Origin: Deltaproteobacteria bacterium
GTDB lineage: Bacteria; Desulfobacterota; Desulfuromonadia; Desulfuromonadales; BM103
Direction: 5' to 3'
DNA length: 43,593 bases
Assembly (NCBI GenBank): GCA_005774545.1
Contig: VAUL01000021.1
Location: forward strand, 1-43,593
Positions 25,834 to 33,271 of this stretch are shown here, one piece after another. Each line of letters begins with the position of its first letter. Position 1 is the stretch's first letter. The translations under genes and the position numbers were made by a program. Below the pieces are notes generated by a model. It ran no database searches. It saw only the letters and a list, made by a program, of their open reading frames with translations, and had not been told where the DNA came from.

Positions 25834-26621
25834 GCCTGCTCGCGACGCTTGCGGCAACCGGCGGTGCAGTGCTGGCCTACATGACCGGCTGGTTCGTTGC
25901 CGCCTGGCTGAAGGAGCGCAACGACATCGCCGATATCGCCTGGGGGACGGGCTTCATCCTCGCCGCCGCGGTGTCGCTGGCCGTCGCCGGTGTCTGGCCG
26001 CCGCGCGGGGTGCTGGTCTCGACCCTGGTCGTGATCTGGGGGGTGCGGCTGGCCCTGCACATCCACGCCCGCAATCGCGGCCGGGGCGAGGACCGCCGCT
26101 ACCGGCAGTGGCGCGAGGAGTGGGGCCGCTGGTTCGTTCTCCGTTCGTTCTTGCAGGTGTTCATGCTGCAGGGGATGCTGCTGGTTCTGGTCGCCGTGCC
26201 GGTCGTCGTCGCCAACAGCCTGCCGTCTCCGCCGCTCAACCTGCTCGACGGCGCCGGGGTGATGATCTGGCTCTTCGGCTTCGGCTTCGAGGCGGCCGGC
26301 GACTGGCAACTCCTGCAATTCCTCCGCAATCCGGACAACCGGGGAAAATTGATGACGACCGGCCTCTGGCAGTACACCCGCCACCCCAATTACTTCGGCG
26401 AAGTGACCCTGTGGTGGGGGATCTGGCTGATCACCCTGTCCGTTCCCGGCGGCTGGGCGGCGGTCGTCGGTCCCTTGACCATCACGCTGCTGATCCTCAA
26501 GGTGTCCGGCATCCCGATGTTGGAAAAGGGTTATGCAGGGCGTCCCGACTTCGAAGACTACAAGCGCCGCACCAACGCCTTTTTCCCGGGGCCGCGACGC
26601 GCCCCGGAGGAGAAACCATGA
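25830..26621 (+). CDS. DUF1295 membrane enzyme (steroid 5-alpha-reductase/ICMT-like)
   Basis: A 263-residue multi-pass membrane protein. The family signatures are NDIADIAWGTGFILAA near the N-terminus, RGEDRRYRQWREEWG in a loop, and the C-terminal NRGKLMTTGLWQYTRHPNYFGEVTLWWGIW, the NAD(P)H- or SAM-binding motif shared by 5-alpha-reductases and isoprenylcysteine methyltransferases, followed by FEDYKRRTNAFFPGP. It could reduce or methylate a lipid. It sits in a cluster with a CFA-type methyltransferase and a flavin oxidase, which favours an acyl-chain substrate. Confidence 0.85.
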   Translation: MSLLATLAATGGAVLAYMTGWFVAAWLKERNDIADIAWGTGFILAAAVSLAVAGVWPPRGVLVSTLVVIWGVRLALHIHARNRGRGEDRRYRQWREEWGRWFVLRSFLQVFMLQGMLLVLVAVPVVVANSLPSPPLNLLDGAGVMIWLFGFGFEAAGDWQLLQFLRNPDNRGKLMTTGLWQYTRHPNYFGEVTLWWGIWLITLSVPGGWAAVVGPLTITLLILKVSGIPMLEKGYAGRPDFEDYKRRTNAFFPGPRRAPEEKP

Positions 26622-27862
26622 AACTGGCCATCGTCGGCGGCGGCATCTCCGGGCTGGTCGCCGCCCATCTGCTCTGCGCGGAGCACGACATCACGCTGTT
26701 CGAGGCCAACGATTCCCTCGGCGGACACACCAACACGATCGATGTCCCGCTCGCCGGGGCGACCTGGGCGGTGGATACCGGCTTCATCGTATTCAACGAG
26801 CGGACCTACCCGAACTTCATCCGGCTGCTCGACCGGCTGCAGGTTGCTTCGCAGCCGAGCGTGATGAGCTTTTCCGTGAGCAGCGAGCGCTCCGGACTGG
26901 AATACTGCGCCACCAATCTCGACACGCTGTTTGCCCAGCGGCGCAATCTGGCCAACCCGGCCTTCTGGCGGATGCTGCGGGAAATCTTTCGCTTCAACCG
27001 CGAGTCGCGGACTCTTTACGAGAGCGGCGACATGGAGCTGACCCTCGGGGCGTACCTGGCGGCCGGCGGCTACTCGCGGCTGTTCATCGACGAATTCCTG
27101 GTGCCGATGGGAAGTGCCATCTGGTCGGCCGATCCGCAGCGCTTCATGGCGTTCCCGGCGGTGGCCTTCGTCCGGTTCTTCGTCAATCACGGCATCCTCA
27201 ACGTCATCGACCAGCCAAGGTGGCGGGTGATCCGCGGCGGTTCCCGGCAGTACCTCGCCCCCCTGATCCGGCCGTTCCGCGAGCGGGTGCGGACCTCCTC
27301 CCCCGTGGAGCGTGTGCGCCGCTGCTCCGACCGGGTGGAGGTCACGGTCCGCGGCCGGGAGGCGGAGCCGTTCGACCAGGTGGTGCTGGCCTGCCACAGC
27401 GACCAGGCGCTGGCGATGCTCGCCGATCCGTCGCCGGCCGAGCGCGAACTGCTCGGCGCCATCCCCTACCAGCGCAACGACACCGTCCTGCACACCGACG
27501 CCACGCTGCTGCCGAAGCTGGCCAAGGCCCGCGCCAGCTGGAACTGCCGCATCCCCCGCGAAGCCCAGGCCGGAGTCTTTCTGACCTACTGGATGAACAG
27601 GCTGCAGTCCCTGCAGGCCCCGGCGGAGTTCTGCGTCACTCTCAACTCGCCGACGGCCATCGCTCCGGCAAGCGTCATCCGCCGGCTGGTCTACCATCAT
27701 CCGGTCTACTCGCCGGCGGCTTTCGCCGCCCAGCGGCGCCGGGAGGAGATCAGCGGCGTCAACCGCACCTGGTACTGCGGGGCCTACTGGGGCTACGGTT
27801 TCCACGAGGACGGGGTGAACAGCGCCCTGGCCGTCTGCCGCCGCTTCGGCAAGGAGCTGTGA
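26618..27862 (+). CDS. FAD-dependent amine-oxidase-fold oxidoreductase
   Basis: A 414-residue flavoprotein. N-terminal Rossmann motif VGGGISGLVAAHLL, then FEANDSLGGHTNTIDV, as in phytoene desaturase and amine oxidases; NPxFWRMLREIFRFNR and the C-terminal WYCGAYWGYGFHEDGVNSA are typical of the group found beside cfa genes. Relatives of this neighbourhood in Rhodobacter are connected with furan fatty-acid synthesis, where a dehydrogenation of a methylated acyl chain is needed; assigning that step here is inference. It overlaps neighbours by 4 nt (upstream) and 1 nt (downstream). Confidence 0.85.
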   Translation: MKLAIVGGGISGLVAAHLLCAEHDITLFEANDSLGGHTNTIDVPLAGATWAVDTGFIVFNERTYPNFIRLLDRLQVASQPSVMSFSVSSERSGLEYCATNLDTLFAQRRNLANPAFWRMLREIFRFNRESRTLYESGDMELTLGAYLAAGGYSRLFIDEFLVPMGSAIWSADPQRFMAFPAVAFVRFFVNHGILNVIDQPRWRVIRGGSRQYLAPLIRPFRERVRTSSPVERVRRCSDRVEVTVRGREAEPFDQVVLACHSDQALAMLADPSPAERELLGAIPYQRNDTVLHTDATLLPKLAKARASWNCRIPREAQAGVFLTYWMNRLQSLQAPAEFCVTLNSPTAIAPASVIRRLVYHHPVYSPAAFAAQRRREEISGVNRTWYCGAYWGYGFHEDGVNSALAVCRRFGKEL

Positions 27863-28653
27863 TGACGGAGCGGCCGCTGCACAGCGCGCTTTACGTCGGC
27901 CGGGTCGGGCATTGCCGCACGGCCCATGCCCGCAACGCCTTCAGTTACAGCCTGTTCTTCGTGTACCTCGACCTGGCGGAACTGGAGCGCGTTTTTACCG
28001 GGCGCTGGCTCTGGTCCGTGGAACGCGCCAACTGGGCCACTTTCCGCCGCAGGGACCATCTGCGGCAGCCGGGCCCGCTGGACGAAGCGGTGCGCGGCGA
28101 GGTGGCCCGGCAGCTCGGCTTCCGCCCCGCAGGGCCGGTCCGCATCCTCACGCATCTGCGCTATCTCGGCTGCTGCTTCAATCCGATCAGTCTCTACTAC
28201 TGCTTTGCCGCCGACGGCCGGACGCTCGAGGCGATCCTCGCCGAGGTTCACAACACGCCGTGGGGGGAGGAGTATCTGCGGGCCGTCGATACCCGGGGCG
28301 CTCCCGACGACCTGGGCTGGCACGCCTGCCGTCTGGAAAAGGAATTTCACGTCTCCCCCTTCATGCCGATGGACATCGGCTACGAGTGGCGGTTCACTGC
28401 GCCGGGCGAGCGGTTGCGCGCCCGCATCGAGAGCCGCCGCCGGGGGGAGCCGATCTTTTCCGCCTGGTTCGACCTGGAACGGCGGGTGCTCGACGGAAGG
28501 GCCCTGGCGCTGGCCCTGTGGCGCTGGCCGTGCATGACCGCCAAGGTCGTCGCCGCCATTTATTGGCAGGCGCTGCGCCTCAAGTGCAAGGGGGTGCCGT
28601 TTTGCCCCCACCCGGAGCGACTCGAGATCGAGAGAGGAACGTACCATCCATGA
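27862..28653 (+). CDS. DUF1365 protein
   Basis: A 263-residue protein of DUF1365, nearly always found between the flavin oxidase and the CFA synthase. Markers: LYVGRVGHCRTAHARNAFSYSLFFVYLDL at the start, ILTHLRYLGCCFNPISLYYCF in the middle and KEFHVSPFMPMDIGYEW later. No biochemical function is established. The start (TGATG) overlaps the preceding stop by 1 nt, and the next gene starts within its last codons (ATGA). Confidence 0.9.
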   Translation: MTERPLHSALYVGRVGHCRTAHARNAFSYSLFFVYLDLAELERVFTGRWLWSVERANWATFRRRDHLRQPGPLDEAVRGEVARQLGFRPAGPVRILTHLRYLGCCFNPISLYYCFAADGRTLEAILAEVHNTPWGEEYLRAVDTRGAPDDLGWHACRLEKEFHVSPFMPMDIGYEWRFTAPGERLRARIESRRRGEPIFSAWFDLERRVLDGRALALALWRWPCMTAKVVAAIYWQALRLKCKGVPFCPHPERLEIERGTYHP

Positions 28654-29930
28654 ACGGTGATGAATATGTGCTGGCCAGCCGACCGCTGTCCGGGCAAAAG
28701 GCTCCCGGCTTGACCGATCGCCTGGCGCGAGAACTGGTTCTGCGGGCGCTGGGGGGGATCTCCGAGGGACAGCTGGTCCTGCTCGAGGGGGCGCGGTGCT
28801 TCGGTTTCGGCAGGGAGCAGCGCGACGGCCTCAGCGCGACCGTTCGGGTGCACTCCCCCGCCTTTTACCGCAACATCGCCTTCGGCGGCAGCATCGGCGC
28901 CGGCGAGGCCTATATGGACGGGTTCTGGTCCTGTGACGATTTGCCGACCCTGATGCGGATCATGGTCCGCAACCAGGCTGTGCAGGACCGGCTCGAAGGG
29001 GGACTGGCCAGGCTGGCCGGCCTGGCCAGGCGCCTGCGGCACAGAGGCAACGACAACAGCCGGCGCGGCAGCCGCCGCAACATCGCCGCCCACTACGATC
29101 TGGGCAATGCGTTCTACCGGCTGTTCCTCGATCCGAGCATGGCCTATTCCTGCGGGATTTTCGAGCAGCCGGAGACGACCCTGCATGAAGCGTCGATCGC
29201 CAAGTTCGAGCGTATCTGCAGCAAGCTGCAGCTTGCGCCGGGGATGCGGCTGCTGGAGATCGGCACCGGCTGGGGCGGCTTCGCCCTGCATGCCGCGCGC
29301 CGCTACGGCTGCCACGTGACCACGACCACCATCTCCGGGCAGCAGCATGCCTATGTGGCCGCGCAGATTCGCGAAGCCGGCCTCGGCGACCGCATCACCC
29401 TGCTGCAGAGCGATTACCGCGACCTGTCGGGGAGTTTCGACCGGCTGGTCTCCATCGAAATGATCGAGGCGGTCGGCCATCGCCACCTCCCGGCCTTCTT
29501 CGCGGTCTGCGCCCGGCACCTCGAGGCCGACGGCCTGGCGCTCATTCAGGCGATTACCGTCCCGGACCGGATCTACCCCCGCTATCTCAAGACCCCCGAC
29601 TTCATCAACCGCCACATCTTCCCCGGCGGCTGCTGCCCGTCGCCCGGCGCTCTCGCCGCGGCCGCCGGCACCGCCGACCTGGCGCTGATCCACCTCGAAG
29701 ACCTGTCGCCTCACTATGTGCGGACCCTGCAGGAATGGCGGCGCGCGTTTCACGGCAACCTGGCCGGGGTGCGCGCTCTCGGCTACGACGAGCGCTTCCT
29801 CCGCATGTGGGACTATTACCTCGCCTACTGCGAAGGCGGTTTTGCCGAGCGGTTCACCGGCCTTGTGCAGCAGCTCTATGCCCGCCCCGGGTCTCGGCCC
29901 GTGCCGGCGGTCAGTACGCGGGGGCTCTGA
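28650..29930 (+). CDS. cfa: Cyclopropane-fatty-acyl-phospholipid synthase-like methyltransferase
   Basis: A 426-residue SAM-dependent enzyme acting on double bonds of membrane phospholipid acyl chains. The N-terminal ~140 residues form the lipid-binding part. The methyltransferase core has NIAAHYDLGNAFYRLFLDPSMAYSCGIF, the SAM motif LEIGTGWGGFALHAA (near 202-216), SIEMIEAVGH and the C-terminal RMWDYYLAYCEGGF. In clusters with DUF1365 and the flavin oxidase, the product may be a methylated precursor of a furan fatty acid rather than a cyclopropane; the sequence alone does not decide. Confidence 0.92.
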   Translation: MNGDEYVLASRPLSGQKAPGLTDRLARELVLRALGGISEGQLVLLEGARCFGFGREQRDGLSATVRVHSPAFYRNIAFGGSIGAGEAYMDGFWSCDDLPTLMRIMVRNQAVQDRLEGGLARLAGLARRLRHRGNDNSRRGSRRNIAAHYDLGNAFYRLFLDPSMAYSCGIFEQPETTLHEASIAKFERICSKLQLAPGMRLLEIGTGWGGFALHAARRYGCHVTTTTISGQQHAYVAAQIREAGLGDRITLLQSDYRDLSGSFDRLVSIEMIEAVGHRHLPAFFAVCARHLEADGLALIQAITVPDRIYPRYLKTPDFINRHIFPGGCCPSPGALAAAAGTADLALIHLEDLSPHYVRTLQEWRRAFHGNLAGVRALGYDERFLRMWDYYLAYCEGGFAERFTGLVQQLYARPGSRPVPAVSTRGL

Positions 29931-29931
29931 C

Positions 29932-30441
29932 ATGGCCGGCAAGCTGCTGAATGCCGCCCTCTTCCAGGCGGCATGGTTCGCCGCGGTGCTCGGTGCGGCC
30001 GGGGGGTGGCCCTGGCTCGGTCCGCTGGCCACCGTGCCCGTCCTCGGGATCAACCTGGCGATGAGCGACGACCGCCGCGGCGAACTGCTGCTCTGGGGGG
30101 GTGCCGGACTGCTCGGTCTGGCATTCGATAGCGCCTTGATGTCCGCCGGCTTGTTCGCCCCGGTGCAGACCGTTCCGGGATGGCCGTTCAGCCCCCCCTG
30201 GATGATCGCGCTCTGGCTCAATTTCGCCGCCACGCTCAACGTGTCGCTGAGCTGGCTGCAGGGACGCCCTCTGCTGTCGGCGGCATTCGGCGCGATTGGC
30301 GGGCCGCTGGCCTACTGCGGCGGGGCCGGGCTGGGCGCTACGGTCTCGTTTCCCTCCGAGGCCGCGATCGCCGCCCTGGCGGTGGGGTGGGGGGTCGTGA
30401 CGCCGCTGCTGTTCCGCATTGCCGCTGCCGCAAGGAGTTGA
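29932..30441 (+). CDS. DUF2878 membrane protein
   Basis: 169 residues with four or more hydrophobic helices. The opening LLNAALFQAAWFAAVLGAAGGWPWLGP and the central FDSALMSAGLFAP with PPWMIALWLNFAATLN match DUF2878, a family that travels with cfa/DUF1365 clusters. Function is unknown. It starts 1 nt after the cfa stop codon and shares the transcript. Confidence 0.82.
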   Translation: MAGKLLNAALFQAAWFAAVLGAAGGWPWLGPLATVPVLGINLAMSDDRRGELLLWGGAGLLGLAFDSALMSAGLFAPVQTVPGWPFSPPWMIALWLNFAATLNVSLSWLQGRPLLSAAFGAIGGPLAYCGGAGLGATVSFPSEAAIAALAVGWGVVTPLLFRIAAAARS

Positions 30442-30444
30442 CCC

Positions 30445-30849
30445 ATGCCGCAAGAACTCAAGGTGTTTCTTGGCATCGTCCCGGTCTTTGTCCTGCTCGA
30501 CTACCTGTGGCTCGGTCGGCTGATGCAGGGGTTCTACCTGCGGCAACTGGGCGAACTGGCCCGGCGTGAAGGGGGGGTGATCAAGCCGCGCCTGTTGGCG
30601 GCGGCCGGAGTCTACCTCGCGCTCCCCGGCGGGATCGTGCTCTTCGCCCTGCCGCGGGTGGACCCTGCCCGTCCGATCGCTTCCGGATTGTGGTGGGGAT
30701 TTCTTTACGGGGTCACGGTGTATTCGGTCTATGACCTGACCAACCGGGCGACCCTCAGGCACTGGCCGGTGCGGATGGCGGCCGTCGACATCTGTTGGGG
30801 GGGGTGCCTCTGCGCAGCGGTCACGGTCGCGGCCGGTCTGTTCCGCTAG
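30445..30849 (+). CDS. DUF2177 membrane protein
   Basis: 134 residues, four hydrophobic helices, with LLDYLWLGRLMQGFYLRQLGEL near the start and GFLYGVTVYSVYDLTNRATL in the third helix, the DUF2177 signature. It is the last gene of the operon; AAGGAG lies before the ATG. It ends 22 nt from the convergent Sir2 gene with no clear terminator between them. Confidence 0.85.
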   Translation: MPQELKVFLGIVPVFVLLDYLWLGRLMQGFYLRQLGELARREGGVIKPRLLAAAGVYLALPGGIVLFALPRVDPARPIASGLWWGFLYGVTVYSVYDLTNRATLRHWPVRMAAVDICWGGCLCAAVTVAAGLFR

Positions 30850-30871
30850 CCGTCACGCAAAAAGACCGTGC

Positions 30872-31702
30872 CTACCGTCGAAGGCCGGCGTCGATCCCCT
30901 CCAGCCCCTCCAGCGCCCCGCACGGCAGGCTGATATGCCGGCCGCCGATCTGCGGTTCGCGGGGGTTGATGCGGATGACCGTGGCCTGCGGCGAGCGGCC
31001 GAGCTGCTCGCTGGTGTAGCGGATGGTGGGGATGGCGGTGCCGGCCCCCATCTCGATCACCGCCAGCGGCTCGCCGGCATGCTGGGCGCAGAAGCTGTCG
31101 AAGCGCATCTCTTGGCCGCGGGTCCGGTTCGAAAGCCACGACCAGTCGCCGAACATCAGGATGTTGGGACGGGCCACCCCGCTACAGTGGGGACACTTCG
31201 GGATCTGCCGGGCGCGCATGGTCGCCTCGTCGACGGGGATCTCCTCGCGGTTGTCCCAGATGGCCTGGCAGCAGGGAGCGAGGCACTGCAGGTGGTGAAT
31301 GGAGCCGTGCACCTCGAGAACCTGGTCGTCGCGATAGCCGGCCTTCTGGAACTGGCCGTCGACGTTGGAGGTGACCACGAAGTCGTCCTGGTCGAAGCGG
31401 TCGGCCCATTCCCGGAGCAGGGCGAAGCCGCGGTGCGGTACGGTGGCCCGGTAGAGGTTGGTGCGGTGGCCGTAGAAGCCCCAGCCGAAAGCCGGGTCGC
31501 CCTCGAAGTGGCGGGGGTTGGCGGCCTCGACGAAGGAGAGGCCGAGCCGGCGGTAGGGGGGGTAGGCGTTCCAGAACCCCTCGTTGCCGCGGAAATCGGG
31601 GAGGCCGGAATCGACCCCCATGCCGGCGCCGGCGGTGATGACCAGGGCGCGGGCGTTACGAATGGCGGCGGCGGCTTTCTCGAAACTTTCAGCAAGGTTC
31701 AT
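30872..31702 (-). CDS. Sir2-family NAD-dependent protein deacylase
   Basis: A 276-residue sirtuin, removing acyl groups from lysines with NAD+. Rossmann motif GAGMGVDSGLPDFRG (near 25-39), SNVDG instead of the usual QNVDG/QNIDG, catalytic His in EVHGSIHHLQC, zinc cysteines in QCLAPCC and KCPHC, and the NAD-contact stretch IEMGAGTAIPTIR where many sirtuins have 'GTS'. The altered motifs mean it is a divergent member. GGGAGG precedes the ATG. Heptamer repeat copy E lies directly upstream, between this gene and ybaK. Confidence 0.88.
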   Translation of the reverse strand: MNLAESFEKAAAAIRNARALVITAGAGMGVDSGLPDFRGNEGFWNAYPPYRRLGLSFVEAANPRHFEGDPAFGWGFYGHRTNLYRATVPHRGFALLREWADRFDQDDFVVTSNVDGQFQKAGYRDDQVLEVHGSIHHLQCLAPCCQAIWDNREEIPVDEATMRARQIPKCPHCSGVARPNILMFGDWSWLSNRTRGQEMRFDSFCAQHAGEPLAVIEMGAGTAIPTIRYTSEQLGRSPQATVIRINPREPQIGGRHISLPCGALEGLEGIDAGLRR

Positions 31703-31727
31703 GACGACCTCCCGTCAGTTGAAAAGC

Positions 31728-31802
31728 AGCGATGCGCGATGCGTGTTGAGCGATGAGTGACAATCACAAACAAGTTCCGTAGGCTACTCATCGCTCAGCA
31801 CT
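31728..31802 (+). repeat. Heptamer inverted-repeat element, copy E (short right arm)
   Basis: Left arm 31728-31758 (units AGCGATG, CGCGATG, CGTGTTG, AGCGATG, then AGT), 27-nt loop 31759-31785 similar to that of copy B (ACAATCA near its start, CCGTAGGC near its end), and a right arm cut to 17 nt (31786-31802). The right arm contains the TGA stop codon of the ybaK gene. Confidence 0.85.
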
Positions 31803-32286
31803 TGTTGATCGCAACCTCCACCAGCCTTGCCCCCAGCAGTTCCTGCACGACCTTCGGTTCGATCCCCACCAGGAAGCCGCGCTTGCCGCCGTTGACGTAG
31901 ATCTTCTCGAGGGCGAGGATGCTCTGCTCCATGCAGACCGGCAGCGGTTTCCTGGTGCCGAAGGGGGAGGTGCCGCCGACCAGGTAGCCGGTATGGCGGG
32001 TGGCCGCCTCCGGGGTGCAGGGGCGGATGCTGCGCACGCCGAGGACGCGGGCCAGCTCCCGGGTCGAGACCTCCCGGTCGCCGTGCATGAGGATGATCAG
32101 CGGCGTGCCGGCGTCGTCCTCCATGACCAGGGTCTTGACCACGCAGTGCTCGGCGACGCCGAGTTCGCGCGCGGAGACGGCGGTGCCGCCGCGTTCCTCG
32201 TAGGCGTACAGGTGGCCGGTGAAGGCGATCTTGCGGTCGCGCAGGAAGCGGATGGCGGCGGTGACGGGGAACTTGTCCCTGCTCAT
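31795..32286 (-). CDS. ybaK: Cys-tRNA(Pro)/Cys-tRNA(Cys) deacylase YbaK-type
   Basis: A 163-residue editing protein that hydrolyses Cys-tRNA(Pro). Features: FTGHLYAYEERGGTAVSARELGV, the key lysine in CVVKTLVMED, IILMHGDREVSTRELARVLG, HTGYLVGGTSPFGTRKPLPVCMEQSIL and NGGKRGFLVGIEP. The start overlaps the rhomboid stop (ATGA), so the two are coupled. The last codons and stop (INKC then TGA) lie in the end of repeat copy E, which suggests that the element inserted at, or supplied, the gene's 3' end. Confidence 0.92.
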   Translation of the reverse strand: MSRDKFPVTAAIRFLRDRKIAFTGHLYAYEERGGTAVSARELGVAEHCVVKTLVMEDDAGTPLIILMHGDREVSTRELARVLGVRSIRPCTPEAATRHTGYLVGGTSPFGTRKPLPVCMEQSILALEKIYVNGGKRGFLVGIEPKVVQELLGARLVEVAINKC

Positions 32287-33089
32287 GGCATGGCCAGCCA
32301 CGACATCGCCAGCAGCGCCAGGCTGACGGCGGTGGCCGCGATGCACAGCGAACCGAGCAGGTTGAAGAGCGGCCGCAGGGTCGTGCGGCCGCGGATGCCG
32401 AGCGGCAGGATCGCGCCCAGCGCCGCGCCGCCCAGGGCGCCGCCGAGATGGCCGGCGTTGTCGGCGCCGACCACCAGGCCGAAGACGAAGGCGAAGGCCG
32501 CCCAGCGCAGCATGAAGTTGCGCAGGTGATGGGCGGCCGGCCCGCCGACCCGGTGATAGTAGACGATGGCGAAGCCGATCAGCCCGAACAGCGAGCCGGA
32601 CGCGCCGACCACCGGGGCGATCGGGTGCCACGCCAGCCCGGCGAGGGTGGCGGTGAGCGCGGTGACGGTATAGAGCGTTACGAAGCGCAGGGTGCCGATC
32701 TCCGCCTCGATGGCCGGCCCGACCTGGTAGAGCACCATCATGTTGAAGAGCAGGTGGATCACGCCGCCGTGGGTGTAGGCATAGGTCAGGCAGCGCCACC
32801 ACTCCCCTTCGGCCAGCACCAGCGGCCAGTACTGCCCGCCGGCGTGCAGCAGCAGGTAGCCGTCGGGGCTGAACAGGGCCTGGAAGCCGCGCCCGGCGAC
32901 CGCGCCGTGAATGATCATCAGGCTGAACATCACCAGGTTGACGGCGAGAATCACCCAGGTGGCCGGGGTGCCGCTGCCGGCCTGGCCGCCCCGCACCATC
33001 TCGCGCCAGGCGCGTTCCCAGCGCATCAGCCGCCAGTGCCATTTGGGGCTGCGCAGCCCGAGTTTCATGCCGATGGTCGGCCAATCCAT
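32283..33089 (-). CDS. Rhomboid family intramembrane serine protease
   Basis: A 268-residue membrane protease. The N-terminal ~40 residues are cytoplasmic and aromatic/basic. First helix near 43-65, then WWRCLTYAYTHGGVIHLLFNMMVLYQVG with the HxxxN type motif, the active serine in VVGASGSLFGLIGFAIVYY, and the catalytic histidine in NAGHLGGALGGAALG. The start at 33089 has GGAG upstream; the longer frame to 33191 runs into the divergent promoter region. Confidence 0.93.
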   Translation of the reverse strand: MDWPTIGMKLGLRSPKWHWRLMRWERAWREMVRGGQAGSGTPATWVILAVNLVMFSLMIIHGAVAGRGFQALFSPDGYLLLHAGGQYWPLVLAEGEWWRCLTYAYTHGGVIHLLFNMMVLYQVGPAIEAEIGTLRFVTLYTVTALTATLAGLAWHPIAPVVGASGSLFGLIGFAIVYYHRVGGPAAHHLRNFMLRWAAFAFVFGLVVGADNAGHLGGALGGAALGAILPLGIRGRTTLRPLFNLLGSLCIAATAVSLALLAMSWLAMP

Positions 33090-33223
33090 GATAGTCTCCG
33101 GTCGCGGGATGAGGAATCGTGCAACATTAGCACAGATTGACCGGAATTGGCCAACGGTTCGTGATGAATCCGGGTGCCGCGCGGCTTGCATTTGCCGCTG
33201 AAATTGGGCAAACTGCCCTGATG

Positions 33224-33258
33224 CGGGCAGGCCGGTGCAGACCGGCGATTTCCGCCCG
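33224..33258 (+). promoter_or_regulatory. Leader hairpin before aldehyde dehydrogenase gene
   Basis: GCCGGT, GCAG, ACCGGC forms an inner 6-bp stem, and CGGGC with GCCCG a possible outer stem, just before the ribosome site GGGAGG (33261-33266). Its function is unknown and it may be incidental in GC-rich DNA. Confidence 0.3.
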
Positions 33259-33271
33259 ACGGGAGGTGCCG

